A DNA stretch of 40,365 bases from Oceanobacillus senegalensis. GTDB taxonomy: Bacteria; Bacillota; Bacilli; Bacillales; Amphibacillaceae. The notes beneath the pieces were generated by a model. That model worked only from the letters and a program-made list of their open reading frames with translations, was not told where the DNA came from and did no database searches. The stretch covers positions 4,004,434-4,044,798 of the forward strand of contig NZ_LT839648.1 of the NCBI RefSeq assembly GCF_900176885.1, given 5' to 3'. The position numbers and the translations under genes are program-made. Position 1 is the first letter of the stretch; the number at the start of each line of letters is the position of its first letter. Shown here in pieces: positions 27,654-35,551 of the stretch.

Positions 27654-28289
27654 TTACACATAAGTTTTTAGCTGATGTATAAATTCATAACCAAAGTAGG
27701 CACTAAGTCCAAATAAAATAATTGCAGCTACAATCGCAGACCATCTTAATACTGTTTGATTTAAAAATCTTCTTGAAAAATGAACGATACTCATTAGTCC
27801 TATATCGTGGACTAATATTCCAAGTAAAATCCCTAATGCTACTACTGCAAAATGTGCTTGGTTCGCACCATTTATAGAAGATATTATTAATGGACCGAAT
27901 ATACCAATCCAAAACACTATATTCCCTGGTGAAACTGCCATTAAGAAACCCGAAGTAAACGCCTTTGCCAATGATTTTTTTGGAGTAGCTTTACTAAAAT
28001 CAACTTTATTTTTTGATTCTTTTAAGCTATCAATCCCAATTATTAATAAAAAGATGCTTCCGATAAGCCACATAATGAGTTCAACCATCGGATGAGCTAA
28101 GAAATGTGAAAACCCAAAGTAAACTAATACAATTAATGTTAAATCTATTGTCATTCCACCTAATCCCACAAACCATCCACTTAAAAAGCCTTTTCTCAAT
28201 GCCTGATTAACCATTTGTACAGTCATTGCTCCTGGGGTTATAGAGATTACTAAACCTAATAGAAAATATGTAATGAAAACTGTTATCAT
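27654..28289 (-). CDS. LysE/RhtB-family amino-acid exporter
   Basis: A 211-aa membrane protein with about six hydrophobic segments. The family signature is TPGAMTVQMVNQALRKG near the N-terminus, with FLMAVSPGNIVFWIG in the middle. It exports an amino acid or derivative by proton exchange; the substrate is unknown. ATG 28289 follows GAAGGAGTG at good spacing; a longer frame to 28358 has no ribosome site. Confidence 0.9.
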   Translation of the reverse strand: MITVFITYFLLGLVISITPGAMTVQMVNQALRKGFLSGWFVGLGGMTIDLTLIVLVYFGFSHFLAHPMVELIMWLIGSIFLLIIGIDSLKESKNKVDFSKATPKKSLAKAFTSGFLMAVSPGNIVFWIGIFGPLIISSINGANQAHFAVVALGILLGILVHDIGLMSIVHFSRRFLNQTVLRWSAIVAAIILFGLSAYFGYEFIHQLKTYV

Positions 28290-28370
28290 TCTTTGCACTC
28301 CTTCACAATAACAACTAACTATAGCTCCTATTCTAATACTACCATAATATTTAAACACTATTTCCCGAAG

Positions 28371-28398
28371 AAAAAGGCGACCATTTGGATGATCGCCT
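28371..28398 (-). terminator. Terminator of the lipoprotein gene
   Basis: On the minus strand, AGGCGATC ... GGTCGCCT is followed by TTTTT; it lies just downstream of the gene ending at 28422. Confidence 0.75.
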
Positions 28399-28421
28399 GC
28401 CTCACTTTTGCACCAATTAGC

Positions 28422-28910
28422 TTAATATTCATTACTTAAATCAATTCTTTCTTTTACCTTCTTATCCGTATTTATGTCTTTCCACTCAATAGTCAGATAA
28501 ATATCAGTTATATCATCCATTTTAATTGTTTCGCCATCTTTGTTTAGTGGAGCATCGCCTTCAATAGTTCCAGTGTTTACTTGTGACACATCAGTTTCGC
28601 TTCCAGTTACTTTCTTCGCCTGTATTACTGTATCCTCACCATTTATTACAGCATGAACTTCAAAATAGAAATAATCTGTTTTATATTCAGAACTACCTTT
28701 CATGTCTAAGGTTCCATTCCCTGCTTTAAGTACATCTGACGTTAGTGAAATTTGATAAGAATTTGCTATCCAATTTTCGCTTTCTCCCATCAATGTTACT
28801 TCCTTTGTTTTTTGTTCACTACTTTGATTTTCCATATCTCCATTTCCACAAGCAGAAAGGATAAAAATTACTGATAATAATAGTGTTAAAAATAGATATA
28901 ATTTTTTCAT
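28422..28910 (-). CDS. Small lipoprotein of unknown function
   Basis: 162 aa with a lipoprotein signal peptide: MKKLYLFL start, hydrophobic run and lipobox ILSAC with the acylated Cys at 21. The mature part is a predicted beta-rich domain (NWIANSYQISLTSD ... YFYFEVHAVINGE). AGAAAGGAGAAAC precedes the ATG. It belongs to a series of minus-strand single genes separated by hairpins. Confidence 0.8.
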   Translation of the reverse strand: MKKLYLFLTLLLSVIFILSACGNGDMENQSSEQKTKEVTLMGESENWIANSYQISLTSDVLKAGNGTLDMKGSSEYKTDYFYFEVHAVINGEDTVIQAKKVTGSETDVSQVNTGTIEGDAPLNKDGETIKMDDITDIYLTIEWKDINTDKKVKERIDLSNEY

Positions 28911-29061
28911 CTTGTTTCTCCTTTCTGTTTTCTAACTTATATATGTCAATTTAACATTTATAAGACCGTCACTTTTTCCAGACTTATCAATTCTCCTGAC
29001 CCTATAACGAAAGAAGCGAATACCTTGTTAAGCATTCGCACCCGTTTGTTTAATTGTACTA

Positions 29062-29289
29062 TCATAATAATTTATTTGAAATTGCTGTTAAACAAATGAG
29101 GAAAAATCCAAATAAATAAAAGTACCCTAATCCCTTTCTTTTTTCTTTCACGTTCTCTATACCAAACGATAGTAACATAATAGGAGCGAGGTAGAAGATA
29201 AAAGTAAAAGTGCTATCGAATATAAGCCTATATACAAATAACAAAATAACTAAAATTGCCAAGGTTAAATTAAAATTTCGTAATAACAT
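29062..29289 (-). CDS. Small membrane protein, possibly DUF3953
   Basis: 75 aa with two to three hydrophobic segments and a basic loop ENVKEKRKGLGYFYL, which resembles DUF3953 proteins of Bacillaceae from memory. AAAAGGTGG precedes the ATG. Function unknown. Confidence 0.65.
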   Translation of the reverse strand: MLLRNFNLTLAILVILLFVYRLIFDSTFTFIFYLAPIMLLSFGIENVKEKRKGLGYFYLFGFFLICLTAISNKLL

Positions 29290-29325
29290 TTTCTACCACC
29301 TTTTAATAAAACTCACTTTGTAGTC

Positions 29326-29688
29326 TCACATTGAAGTAAACTGCTTCTTTATCGCAATAAGAGCTACGTTTCTTGTTCCAGATAAGCACCCTTTACTTAA
29401 ATAAAAGCTAACATAAAAATTATAAGAACAACTACGGGAAAAAATTATAAAAAACCAATTTAATCCCTGTAATAGCCATATCAAAAACCTATTCTTTTTT
29501 GCTGTGTATTTTCTAATATAGAAAAAAGAAATCAAACCAAATAAAGGCGTTAATAAATTAAATGGTCCCCCATAGTTCGGAACAGAGGCATCTATTAACT
29601 CCTCAACCATAAAACAAAATAAGATAATATTGATAACCAATAATAATAATGGAATCCATAATTTGAATTCACCTGATTTGTTAGTCAT
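29326..29688 (-). CDS. Small membrane protein with probable 3' frameshift
   Basis: A 120-codon frame. The first 90 residues have three hydrophobic segments (LWIPLLLLVINIILFCF near the start). At the run of six T around 29440 the frame turns polar and Cys-rich (SRSCSYNF). The alternative frame continues as FPVVVLIIFMLAFI and a stop, a natural membrane helix. A one-base shift there has probably replaced the original ending (about 100 aa) with a random tail. Function unknown; no close family recognised. Confidence 0.6.
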   Translation of the reverse strand: MTNKSGEFKLWIPLLLLVINIILFCFMVEELIDASVPNYGGPFNLLTPLFGLISFFYIRKYTAKKNRFLIWLLQGLNWFFIIFSRSCSYNFYVSFYLSKGCLSGTRNVALIAIKKQFTSM

Positions 29689-29798
29689 TTAGAATACTAC
29701 TCCCCTTAAATACATTCAAAATTAGTCTGTTTAAGAAAAAGACATTTTCCAGTTATTTTAGAAACGCACCCGTAAGCACAATATCTAAAAATCTAGAA

Positions 29799-30224
29799 TT
29801 AGTTCTTCTTAAAATAAACTATTAAACCAAATAGAACTCCATAAAACAGTGACATCAACAGTGAGAATGTCCCATAACTTAGGTCAAATAAAATATTACT
29901 TCCAAACAAAGGTGTTATAAAGATTAGGTAGAAGGGATACTGTATTGATGCTATTACATCTAAAATGCCATTGCCAATCATAGCGTGTTCAAATGTTGTG
30001 ATAACAAATATAATTACCCCTGATATGACCCCGAATATTGAAAATATCTTTAATATCTTACTTCCCTTTTTAGCGTACAGTAGTAAAAAGACCATAAACA
30101 GTATTGTTACCACAAGGTTGAAAATGTCGATTGTCGAATCAGGATGTTTGATTGACGGCATCAAATTTATTGAAAAAGCCAACAAGAATGAGCCTATTAA
30201 CGATATTAAGAATAAATACTTCAT
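29799..30224 (-). CDS. Membrane protein of unknown function
   Basis: 141 aa with four hydrophobic segments (about 3-23, 33-50, 58-77, 100-138). GAGGGG precedes the ATG on the minus strand. No conserved motif recognised. It is one of three neighbouring small membrane-protein genes on this strand. Confidence 0.7.
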   Translation of the reverse strand: MKYLFLISLIGSFLLAFSINLMPSIKHPDSTIDIFNLVVTILFMVFLLLYAKKGSKILKIFSIFGVISGVIIFVITTFEHAMIGNGILDVIASIQYPFYLIFITPLFGSNILFDLSYGTFSLLMSLFYGVLFGLIVYFKKN

Positions 30225-30392
30225 ATAAAACCCCTCATATTAAATTTTCTTACTCCACTAACCTGCCCGTTAGTTTAAGTACATTTGTTCACAAACTCTA
30301 TATTTATTTTAACATAAAAATATTATTTTCTGATTGACATTAAAAAGCAGCATCGCAAATAACATTATAATTCACATAGGAGATTGCACTTT

Positions 30393-30408
30393 GACAATAG
30401 CTATTGTC
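30393..30408. promoter_or_regulatory. 16-bp perfect palindrome overlapping a TTGACA
   Basis: GACAATAGCTATTGTC is fully symmetrical and overlaps TTGACA (30391-30396), so it could be an operator over a -35 box. No good -10 follows at 17 bases, and the gene it would serve is unclear (lipoprotein at 30626, plus strand). Confidence 0.35.
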
Positions 30409-30465
30409 GATATGTTATTAGGCTTGCGATTTTGTGTGCTAATTAAAGTGTTGATATATTAGGAA

Positions 30466-30490
30466 AATTAGCAGACCAAATCTGCTAATT
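30466..30490. other. Inverted repeat in the intergenic region
   Basis: AATTAGCAGA CCAAA TCTGCTAATT, perfect 10-base arms without a T-tract, between the membrane-protein genes and the lipoprotein at 30626. Confidence 0.5.
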
Positions 30491-30625
30491 GGTATGCTAT
30501 TTCGTATGTTTCTCCACCGAAACGGAGCTACTTAATCTAAAAATCCTTTGTTTTCGTATGACTTCCAAAAGGCTGGGTAAGCTATGACAGGAGAAGTTAG
30601 CCATGACAAGATGAGGAGGATTTAT

Positions 30626-30979
30626 ATGACGAAGAAAATCCTATTCAAATTAGGTACCCCTATTTTAGCATTATCACTTGTAGCGGCTTGTGGTGGTACA
30701 ACTGAGGAAGATCCGATTGAAAACGAGGAAAATTCGGTTGAAAACGAGGTAGATCCGGTTAAGAACGGAACAGAAACAAATCAGGTAGAGTATAATGGTA
30801 TAGAAATTGAACCTACTGAAAATGAAACGGACGATGACTTTGGTAAGAAACTAGATGAGGATACACATGTAGAAGATGACATCCCTAGAAATCATCTAGA
30901 GAAGGACGAAGAAACAGAAAGCTCAAGCGACGATGATAATAAAAATTCAGATGACGAAGCAAGAGATAGTTCAAATTAA
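30626..30979 (+). CDS. Small acidic lipoprotein
   Basis: 117 aa: lipoprotein signal with lipobox LVAAC, then a highly acidic, probably disordered mature region (Glu/Asp/Asn/Ser) including the near-repeat ENEENSVENEVDPV and an Asp/Ser-rich tail. GAGGAGG precedes ATG 30626; the longer frame from 30584 has no signal. No function recognised. A type B repeat fragment begins eight bases after its stop. Confidence 0.75.
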   Translation: MTKKILFKLGTPILALSLVAACGGTTEEDPIENEENSVENEVDPVKNGTETNQVEYNGIEIEPTENETDDDFGKKLDEDTHVEDDIPRNHLEKDEETESSSDDDNKNSDDEARDSSN

Positions 30980-30986
30980 TGAAAAT

Positions 30987-31027
30987 GGGATGTGGGGTCA
31001 AAAGTAGGAAACCTGACCCTGTGTCCC
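30987..31027. repeat. Short palindromic element of the type B family
   Basis: GGGATGTGGGGTC at the left and GACCCTGTGTCCC at the right are inverted, with the family sequence AACCTGACCCTGTGTCCC. The interior is deleted to a few bases. It touches C3. Confidence 0.75.
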
Positions 31028-31031
31028 TGAT

Positions 31032-31183
31032 ACAAACGTTTGAACTAGTGTCAGGATTAGTCAAATGGGTTAAATACTTTACTTTATTCGACTAATTTAA
31101 TCGGGTAGCAGGTTGATTAGATGGTTATTACGACAGGGAGTTGTCGATGGAATAAGAGGGGAATAAATGTATCAAACGTTTGT
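31032..31183. repeat. 152-bp CAAACGTTTG-bounded element, copy C3
   Basis: ACAAACGTTTGAACTAGTG to TCAAACGTTTGT, with the internal hairpin CGACAGGGAGTTGTCG. Same length as C1 and C4. Confidence 0.85.
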
Positions 31184-31261
31184 TTTAAATGGAAACGAAA
31201 AACATGGACGATGTACCTGTATCCGTCCTTTGATCACATATAAGGTACCTTCCAGTCAAAT

Positions 31262-31402
31262 TCACGAATTAGAGATTTTAGTGTAATGATAATCTATTTT
31301 CTCTTTTAACTCCCTTTGAGTTTTAGGATCAATGCAATCCCTAAAAAGGATGTTATAGTAGCTAAGTCGTAATGTATGCCATATATGTTTGAGTCTATTC
31401 AT
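31262..31402 (-). CDS. 46-aa small protein of unknown function
   Basis: A short frame starting MNRLKHIWHTLRLSYYN and ending HYTKISNS, basic and helical. AAAAGGTGATCC precedes the ATG, complementary to 16S rRNA. Similar short proteins occur in mobile or accessory regions of Bacillaceae in my memory, but I cannot name a family. Confidence 0.55.
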   Translation of the reverse strand: MNRLKHIWHTLRLSYYNILFRDCIDPKTQRELKEKIDYHYTKISNS

Positions 31403-31472
31403 GCGGATCACCTTTTGTTTTCTTATTTTGTGTGCTTGTTGTTGTTCCTATCTAAAGTCTTAATCGTGTTGC

Positions 31473-31496
31473 CGATAAATGGTGCATCATTTATCG
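31473..31496. other. Inverted repeat downstream of the Spo0E-like gene
   Basis: CGATAAATG and CATTTATCG are perfect 9-base arms around a 6-base loop; no T-tract on either side. Possible 3'-end hairpin. Confidence 0.45.
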
Positions 31497-31518
31497 TTCG
31501 CCTGTTGTGAATGACCTT

Positions 31519-31665
31519 CTACCTTACAATTCGTTGGTATTTTATAATTAAATCATCTAACTCCTGACTATATTTCAATGTTATTTTACTGCCTATCCCG
31601 TATTGTTTAGCAACTTTTAACATCACATTTCTCTTATGATTAATTAACTCCATTAGTTCTCCCAT
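31519..31665 (-). CDS. Spo0E-like aspartyl-phosphate phosphatase
   Basis: A 48-aa protein of the Spo0E family, which dephosphorylates Spo0A~P and delays sporulation. It is a two-helix hairpin: INHKRNVMLKVAKQYGI, then TLKYSQELDDLIIKYQ carrying the family signature SQELD. ATG 31665 follows AAGGAAG at normal spacing; ATG 31692 would add nine residues and has a more distant AAAGG. Its place beside a ComK homologue puts two developmental regulators in one island. Confidence 0.8.
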   Translation of the reverse strand: MGELMELINHKRNVMLKVAKQYGIGSKITLKYSQELDDLIIKYQRIVR

Positions 31666-31692
31666 TGTTTCTTCCTTACGTCCATAAACCAT

Positions 31693-32295
31693 GGTTACAA
31701 AATTCCTTTCATTACAATTTTTGGTTTAAAACTTAAGAAAGGCTAGCTATATAACGGGGTACACCATGATGAAAGCTTTTTCGGCAACGAGACTAGCCTA
31801 ACGAATATGCTTCAGGTCTTTTGCTTTAGCCCTGTTCATTCCCTAAGTTTGCTGTAATCATTCAACATAACCACGTTTTACCATTTATATTATCGGTAAA
31901 AAAGTATGATTATGAAGTGGTTTTTTGAATTTATTAAGACTTATGATGGATTATTTAATTCTTTATAGGTATTTTAACGGACATGGGTATCTCGTTTCGT
32001 CTGATGGGAATGTACATAATTGATGTAGAGATGAAGATCTTATGCAAATTTTGGTTAAAGAGGACACACACATTTTAGAGCTGATTATGGTTATGATTCA
32101 TGTTCCATTCATTTGAAGACGCAACGCCCAAGGAAATATCCTGTAACTGTCTTCATCAAGGGGATAGATGACCCATCATATCTTCTAGCAGTGGAATAGC
32201 GTTATGTCATGATAGGAAAGGTTCTCGTGGATTCTTGGTTGTAATATGTATCAGTAACAGAGAACCTATCCCTTGTCCTTTTATGCTAATTCTAT
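31693..32295. other. Intergenic region with structured leader and gene debris
   Basis: 31738-31799: a compact GC-richer segment whose ends GGCTAG and CTAGCC pair, located in the leader of the Spo0E-like gene; it may fold but matches no RNA family I can name. 31970-32199: pieces of open frame in different phases (FNGHGYLVSSDGNVHN, then RADYGYDSCSIHLKTQRPRK to a stop at 32197), probably a decayed gene of unknown type. Confidence 0.35.
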
Positions 32296-32805
32296 TTAAT
32301 GGATGATGCTATCCGTTCCTGTTATGGTCTCCATTATCGTTTGTAATCCTTTTATACAGGTTAGGGTTCGTTTCATTTGCTTTTGTAGGATATAACGCGT
32401 AACTTCCATCCGATGTTGTGTACCATTCATAAAGGTGATAATGGAATGTTGTTCAGGACTTGTACTAGCATAATCTTTTTTAATATCCAATATAGAGTGG
32501 TACAGGAACCAATGACATTCTTGATCCTTAATGGAATGACTAGGAAATATATATAAGTTTAGCTCTGGATAAAGTGGAATAGGAACTTTCTTTTTAAAGC
32601 CAGTACGATTAATCACTGCGTTCCTTCTTCCTTCATATGTACATAAATAGTCTTGACAGGATGAACGGATTAACTCGATTGCTGTTCTCTTTACAGGGAT
32701 CCATTTATCTTGCTCCACTACCATTGTCTCGTATTCTATTTCCTTCGCAGGAATTAGGGCCATCGTATTTGGGGTGATTGTATAATCATTTAAAATCTTA
32801 GTCAT
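32296..32805 (-). CDS. comK: ComK-family competence transcription factor
   Basis: A 169-aa homologue of ComK, the activator that binds K-boxes and switches on DNA uptake genes. Family signatures: TMALIPA near the N-terminus, SCQDYLCTYEGRRNAV and FKKKVPIPLYPE in the middle, and FPSHSIKDQECHWFLYHSI. ATG 32805 follows AAGGAG with nine-base spacing; ATG 32811 is too close. The start codon overlaps the stop of an upstream degenerate frame. Many Bacillaceae have two ComK paralogues; whether this is the main one is unknown. Its setting among decayed regulators suggests the accessory copy. Confidence 0.92.
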   Translation of the reverse strand: MTKILNDYTITPNTMALIPAKEIEYETMVVEQDKWIPVKRTAIELIRSSCQDYLCTYEGRRNAVINRTGFKKKVPIPLYPELNLYIFPSHSIKDQECHWFLYHSILDIKKDYASTSPEQHSIITFMNGTQHRMEVTRYILQKQMKRTLTCIKGLQTIMETITGTDSIIH

Positions 32806-32986
32806 GTGCATGCGCTCCTTGTATAAAGTTTGAATCGGCTCTATGTAATGGGCTAAGAAGTTGAATTGAACAGCCTAATTGTTGCTTTATTCCTTGTCGA
32901 ATCAAATCTAAGTTGGTTAACATAGTGGGTATATCTAAGATGTATGGACATTCGAATACATGTCGTTTGGCATCTATTCGAACATG
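32798..32986 (-). pseudogene. Open frame overlapping the start of comK, probably a gene fragment
   Basis: A 62-codon frame (VRIDAKRHVFECPYILDIP..., QQLGCSIQLLSPLHRADSNF) ends with TAA inside the first codons of comK, an overlap typical of translational coupling. There is no start codon with a ribosome site: ATG 32923 is internal and unsupported. It looks like the C-terminal part of a lost gene. Family unknown. Confidence 0.4.
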
Positions 32987-33015
32987 TTATGTATTCCCGT
33001 TTTTAAAACAATGAA

Positions 33016-33405
33016 TCAGCTAGAAATGGTATGAATCTTTTTTTGCTTTGCTTTTGTAACGACGTACTCAAAATAGTTGGTTAATTCGATTAAGCCCTCA
33101 CTTGACAACGCTTTCCATTTTTCTAGGATGGATGACTCCTGCCTGATCAAATTGTTTCAGGACTTCATTAATGCATGTAACGTGGTGGTATATGCCTCAT
33201 CATGTTGAAATTCCTTTTCACGCATCAGATAGTCTAAGGAGACCTTAAATAGGTCAGCTTATCTGTAACATTGTTAAAATGTCAGGAGTCCTTTCCCTCC
33301 GTGTATAATTACCAAAGGTGTTGTCCGAATAGCCAAGTTGATGACTTACTTCCTTTTTCGATTTTCTTCACGTTTGTCTATACGTAAATAAAAACTTTGA
33401 ATCAT
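33016..33405 (-). pseudogene. XRE-family (HTH) regulator, frameshifted
   Basis: The start is good: AAAAGGAGGTCATT then ATG 33405 (MIQSFYLRIDKREENR). The frame then breaks. Shifted pieces read KEVSHQLGYSDNTFGNY and RTPDILT, followed by LFKVSLDYLMREKEFQHDEA, the familiar XRE helix-turn-helix and linker. A last piece, LIELTNYFEYVVTKAKQ, ends at 33016. At least three frameshifts or deletions make it non-functional. Confidence 0.8.
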
Positions 33406-33537
33406 ATAATGACCTCCTTTTGTCTTGTGTATATATTACTATATGTTTTACAATTCAAAAGTGAGGAATATCACACTTACTAGATAAATTTGGTAAAATA
33501 AACAAAATGTGTGTGTTATGTTTATTTTGAAGAGCAA

Positions 33538-33554
33538 ACACACGAGTCGTGTGT
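33538..33554 (-). terminator. Inverted repeat after the DnaD-domain gene
   Basis: ACACACGA G TCGTGTGT lies just beyond the stop codon; only TTTG follows on the minus strand, so it is at best a weak terminator. Confidence 0.4.
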
Positions 33555-33563
33555 GGTAGCCCC

Positions 33564-34481
33564 TTAGTCTTCGGAGAGGCCGTACAGTTTCATTGCTTGT
33601 TTTACGGACATTCCTTTGTTAGGTGTGTTATCCTTCCGCTCCATTTCCTTCCGTTGTGCCTCTAATCGATTCTTTCGTTGCCGCTCCTTAAACCAATCTG
33701 GAACAATATCCTTGGATGAATACGATGCACTATATCCTTGACTAGCTTTCTTTTTATTTCGAAATGCTCTATCTTCTTCCTTAGCTGCCGTAAGGGTTAG
33801 GATTCCTTTATCCTTCCATGACTGTAGGATACTTTTCACATAGTTCCAGCTGGTTTTATTCCTCTCTAATGTCCGTTTCATGGCTTCTATCACCAAATCT
33901 TCATCCATTTCGTTTAACCATTCTTGTAGGGAGTTAGAAATATAGGGACTGATTTTTCCAAAATTCTCTTGATAAAACAAGAATGCTTCTGATGTATATA
34001 AGGTACTTGTTAAATTATCTTTCTTTTTACCTACCTTCTGTTTAAATAATGGGTCCTTATGTTGGTCTTTCTCTTGGCCCGTTGTATCGCCTGTATCTTG
34101 GTCTGTTCCCTGGTCTGCATGTTGGTTATTTTCTTGGCCCGTATCTTGGTCCTGGTCCTTATGTTGGTCCGCCTCCGCGTTCACACGCTGGTCTCTATCC
34201 AATACAAGGGATTTCATTTGGTAGATTGGTGCTTGACCACGACTACGAGATTGATAGTCTATGTATCCCTTTTCTTTTAGCTCCGTTCGAGCACGTTTGA
34301 AGGAAGTTACTTTTAAGCCAGATTTCATACGTAATACGGTACCAGCAACCGTAAATGACGGACACCATCTTGTTTTGTTATAGATGTGCATTAAGGCAAA
34401 CCATAGGGAAGTAGCTGAGCTTGACAGTGGATCCGTTTCCATCCGGTCATAAAACGCATTCACTTCTTTAATGTAATTCAT
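33564..34481 (-). CDS. DnaD-domain replication-initiation-like protein
   Basis: 305 aa. The N-terminal winged-helix region (about 1-95: ATSLWFALMHIYNKTRW, SFKRARTELKEKGYIDYQSR) is followed by a hydrophilic Asp/Gln/His-rich linker (about 105-150) made of near-repeats such as DQDTG, then a DnaB_2/DnaD domain (about 165-235: FYQENFGKISPYISNSLQEW, SWNYVKSILQSWKDKG) with the YxxxILxxWxxxG signature. Phage and plasmid proteins of this design open origins and recruit helicase. AAAGGTGATTAG precedes ATG 34481; a GTG three codons earlier overlaps it. It is divergent from the sigma factor gene. Together they suggest remains of a prophage or integrated element. Confidence 0.85.
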   Translation of the reverse strand: MNYIKEVNAFYDRMETDPLSSSATSLWFALMHIYNKTRWCPSFTVAGTVLRMKSGLKVTSFKRARTELKEKGYIDYQSRSRGQAPIYQMKSLVLDRDQRVNAEADQHKDQDQDTGQENNQHADQGTDQDTGDTTGQEKDQHKDPLFKQKVGKKKDNLTSTLYTSEAFLFYQENFGKISPYISNSLQEWLNEMDEDLVIEAMKRTLERNKTSWNYVKSILQSWKDKGILTLTAAKEEDRAFRNKKKASQGYSASYSSKDIVPDWFKERQRKNRLEAQRKEMERKDNTPNKGMSVKQAMKLYGLSED

Positions 34482-34883
34482 TCTAATCACCTTTCTGATA
34501 TATATGTCTTATATTTAATACAAATTTATCCTATAGCAACCTAAAAAATCTGTCGAATCCGCTAACTTTAACGTTTTGGTCTAAAATACCATGTTAAACG
34601 GCCTTTTTGTGGGTAATATTACCTATATTTTGACGAAAATGATAAGTTAGGCACTTTTTTACTTTCATAGAATTTTCCTGGTAAGAAAATATGCCTTAAC
34701 TTGGACAATGGAATGATTTTCACCTTTTTAACCCCTTATTTTATGGGCTTTCTCTTTTATTTTTTGCTTAAAAGTCTAAGTTAGCGTGTTTGTCGGAATG
34801 GGGATGCTGTTTTATGATGAGCGCAGGTTAAGCCGCGGGGCATAGGTTCTATGTCCAGAAATAGAATAGGGAGGAAGATGACA
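34482..34883. other. Divergent intergenic region between DnaD-domain and sigma factor genes
   Basis: About 400 bp, AT-rich, no gene. An origin or divergent promoters could be here, but I see no iterated repeats. GGGAGG at 34869-34874 is the ribosome site of the sigma factor. Confidence 0.4.
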
Positions 34884-35459
34884 ATGGAAAACAAGCAATC
34901 CTTTACGTTTGAGGAGATTTTTAAACAGAATGAAAACAGGATCCACTACTTTATCCAGAAACTTGGTATTCGTGATCCGAATCGGGAGTTTTATACAGAA
35001 GGCTTGTACGCCATGTGGATGGCATATAAGAAATACAATCCGGATAAAGGCCCACTCTCCACGTACTTCAACTACTCCATCCGGAACCATCTCATCGATA
35101 CACTACGCAAGGAAACGAGAGTTCAACAAAAGAACGAGGCGTTTGTCCAAGAGGAAATCGCCAAGGTGTATCAAGGAAATCGATACGGAAACTCCAAGCT
35201 CCCGATTATACAGTCATCCGAAATAGAGGTAGAAGATCCTGAATACTGGAAGCAAGTGTTTAACCGATTAACAAACAAGCAGGCTAAATGGGTGTATTAC
35301 CATATTATTTTGGAAATGCCCTTGAAAGAAATTGCCGAACGAGAAGGTGCAAGTGTTGAAGCAGTCAAAGACTGGGGAAAACAAGCAAGGAAAAAATTAA
35401 GAGGATGGGCAGAAGGGACGCGGGGTCGCCCCCGCGTCCCTAAAAACACGAACGATTAG
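34884..35459 (+). CDS. Sigma-70 family RNA polymerase sigma factor (small, phage/accessory type)
   Basis: 191 aa with region 2 (about 20-85: REFYTEGLYAMWMAYKKYNP, YFNYSIRNHLIDTLRKE) and region 4 helix-turn-helix (about 125-175: RLTNKQAKWVYYHIILEMP, LKEIAEREGASVEAVKDWGK). It lacks region 1.1 and region 3, like sporulation or phage sigma factors. ATG 34884 follows GGGAGG with nine-base spacing; upstream in-frame ATGs are too close or precede it. The last residues (GTRGRPRVP) are encoded by a perfect palindrome of the repeat family, and the stop codon lies in a terminator loop. Confidence 0.87.
   Translation: MENKQSFTFEEIFKQNENRIHYFIQKLGIRDPNREFYTEGLYAMWMAYKKYNPDKGPLSTYFNYSIRNHLIDTLRKETRVQQKNEAFVQEEIAKVYQGNRYGNSKLPIIQSSEIEVEDPEYWKQVFNRLTNKQAKWVYYHIILEMPLKEIAEREGASVEAVKDWGKQARKKLRGWAEGTRGRPRVPKNTND
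35415..35440. repeat. Perfect palindrome inside the sigma factor coding region
   Basis: GGGACGCGGGG, loop TCGC and the exact complement CCCCGCGTCCC. It resembles the termini of REP elements and codes for GTRGRPRVP at the C-terminus. The GC content is far above its surroundings. Confidence 0.8.
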
Positions 35460-35475
35460 ATGCGTGTTTTTGTTT
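35442..35475 (+). terminator. Terminator of the sigma factor gene
   Basis: AAAAACACG / CGTGTTTTT around a 12-base loop that contains the stop codon, then GTTT. Confidence 0.8.
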
Positions 35476-35551
35476 AATGTTCAGTTTTAGGGTTGATTCC
35501 CTGTAGATTCTCTGTTATATTATCAAGGTACTAGTTATTATTCATATCGTT

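Noticed and set aside
34482-34883. Replication origin next to the DnaD-domain gene
   Set aside because: No iterons, DnaA boxes or clear AT-rich repeat series were seen.
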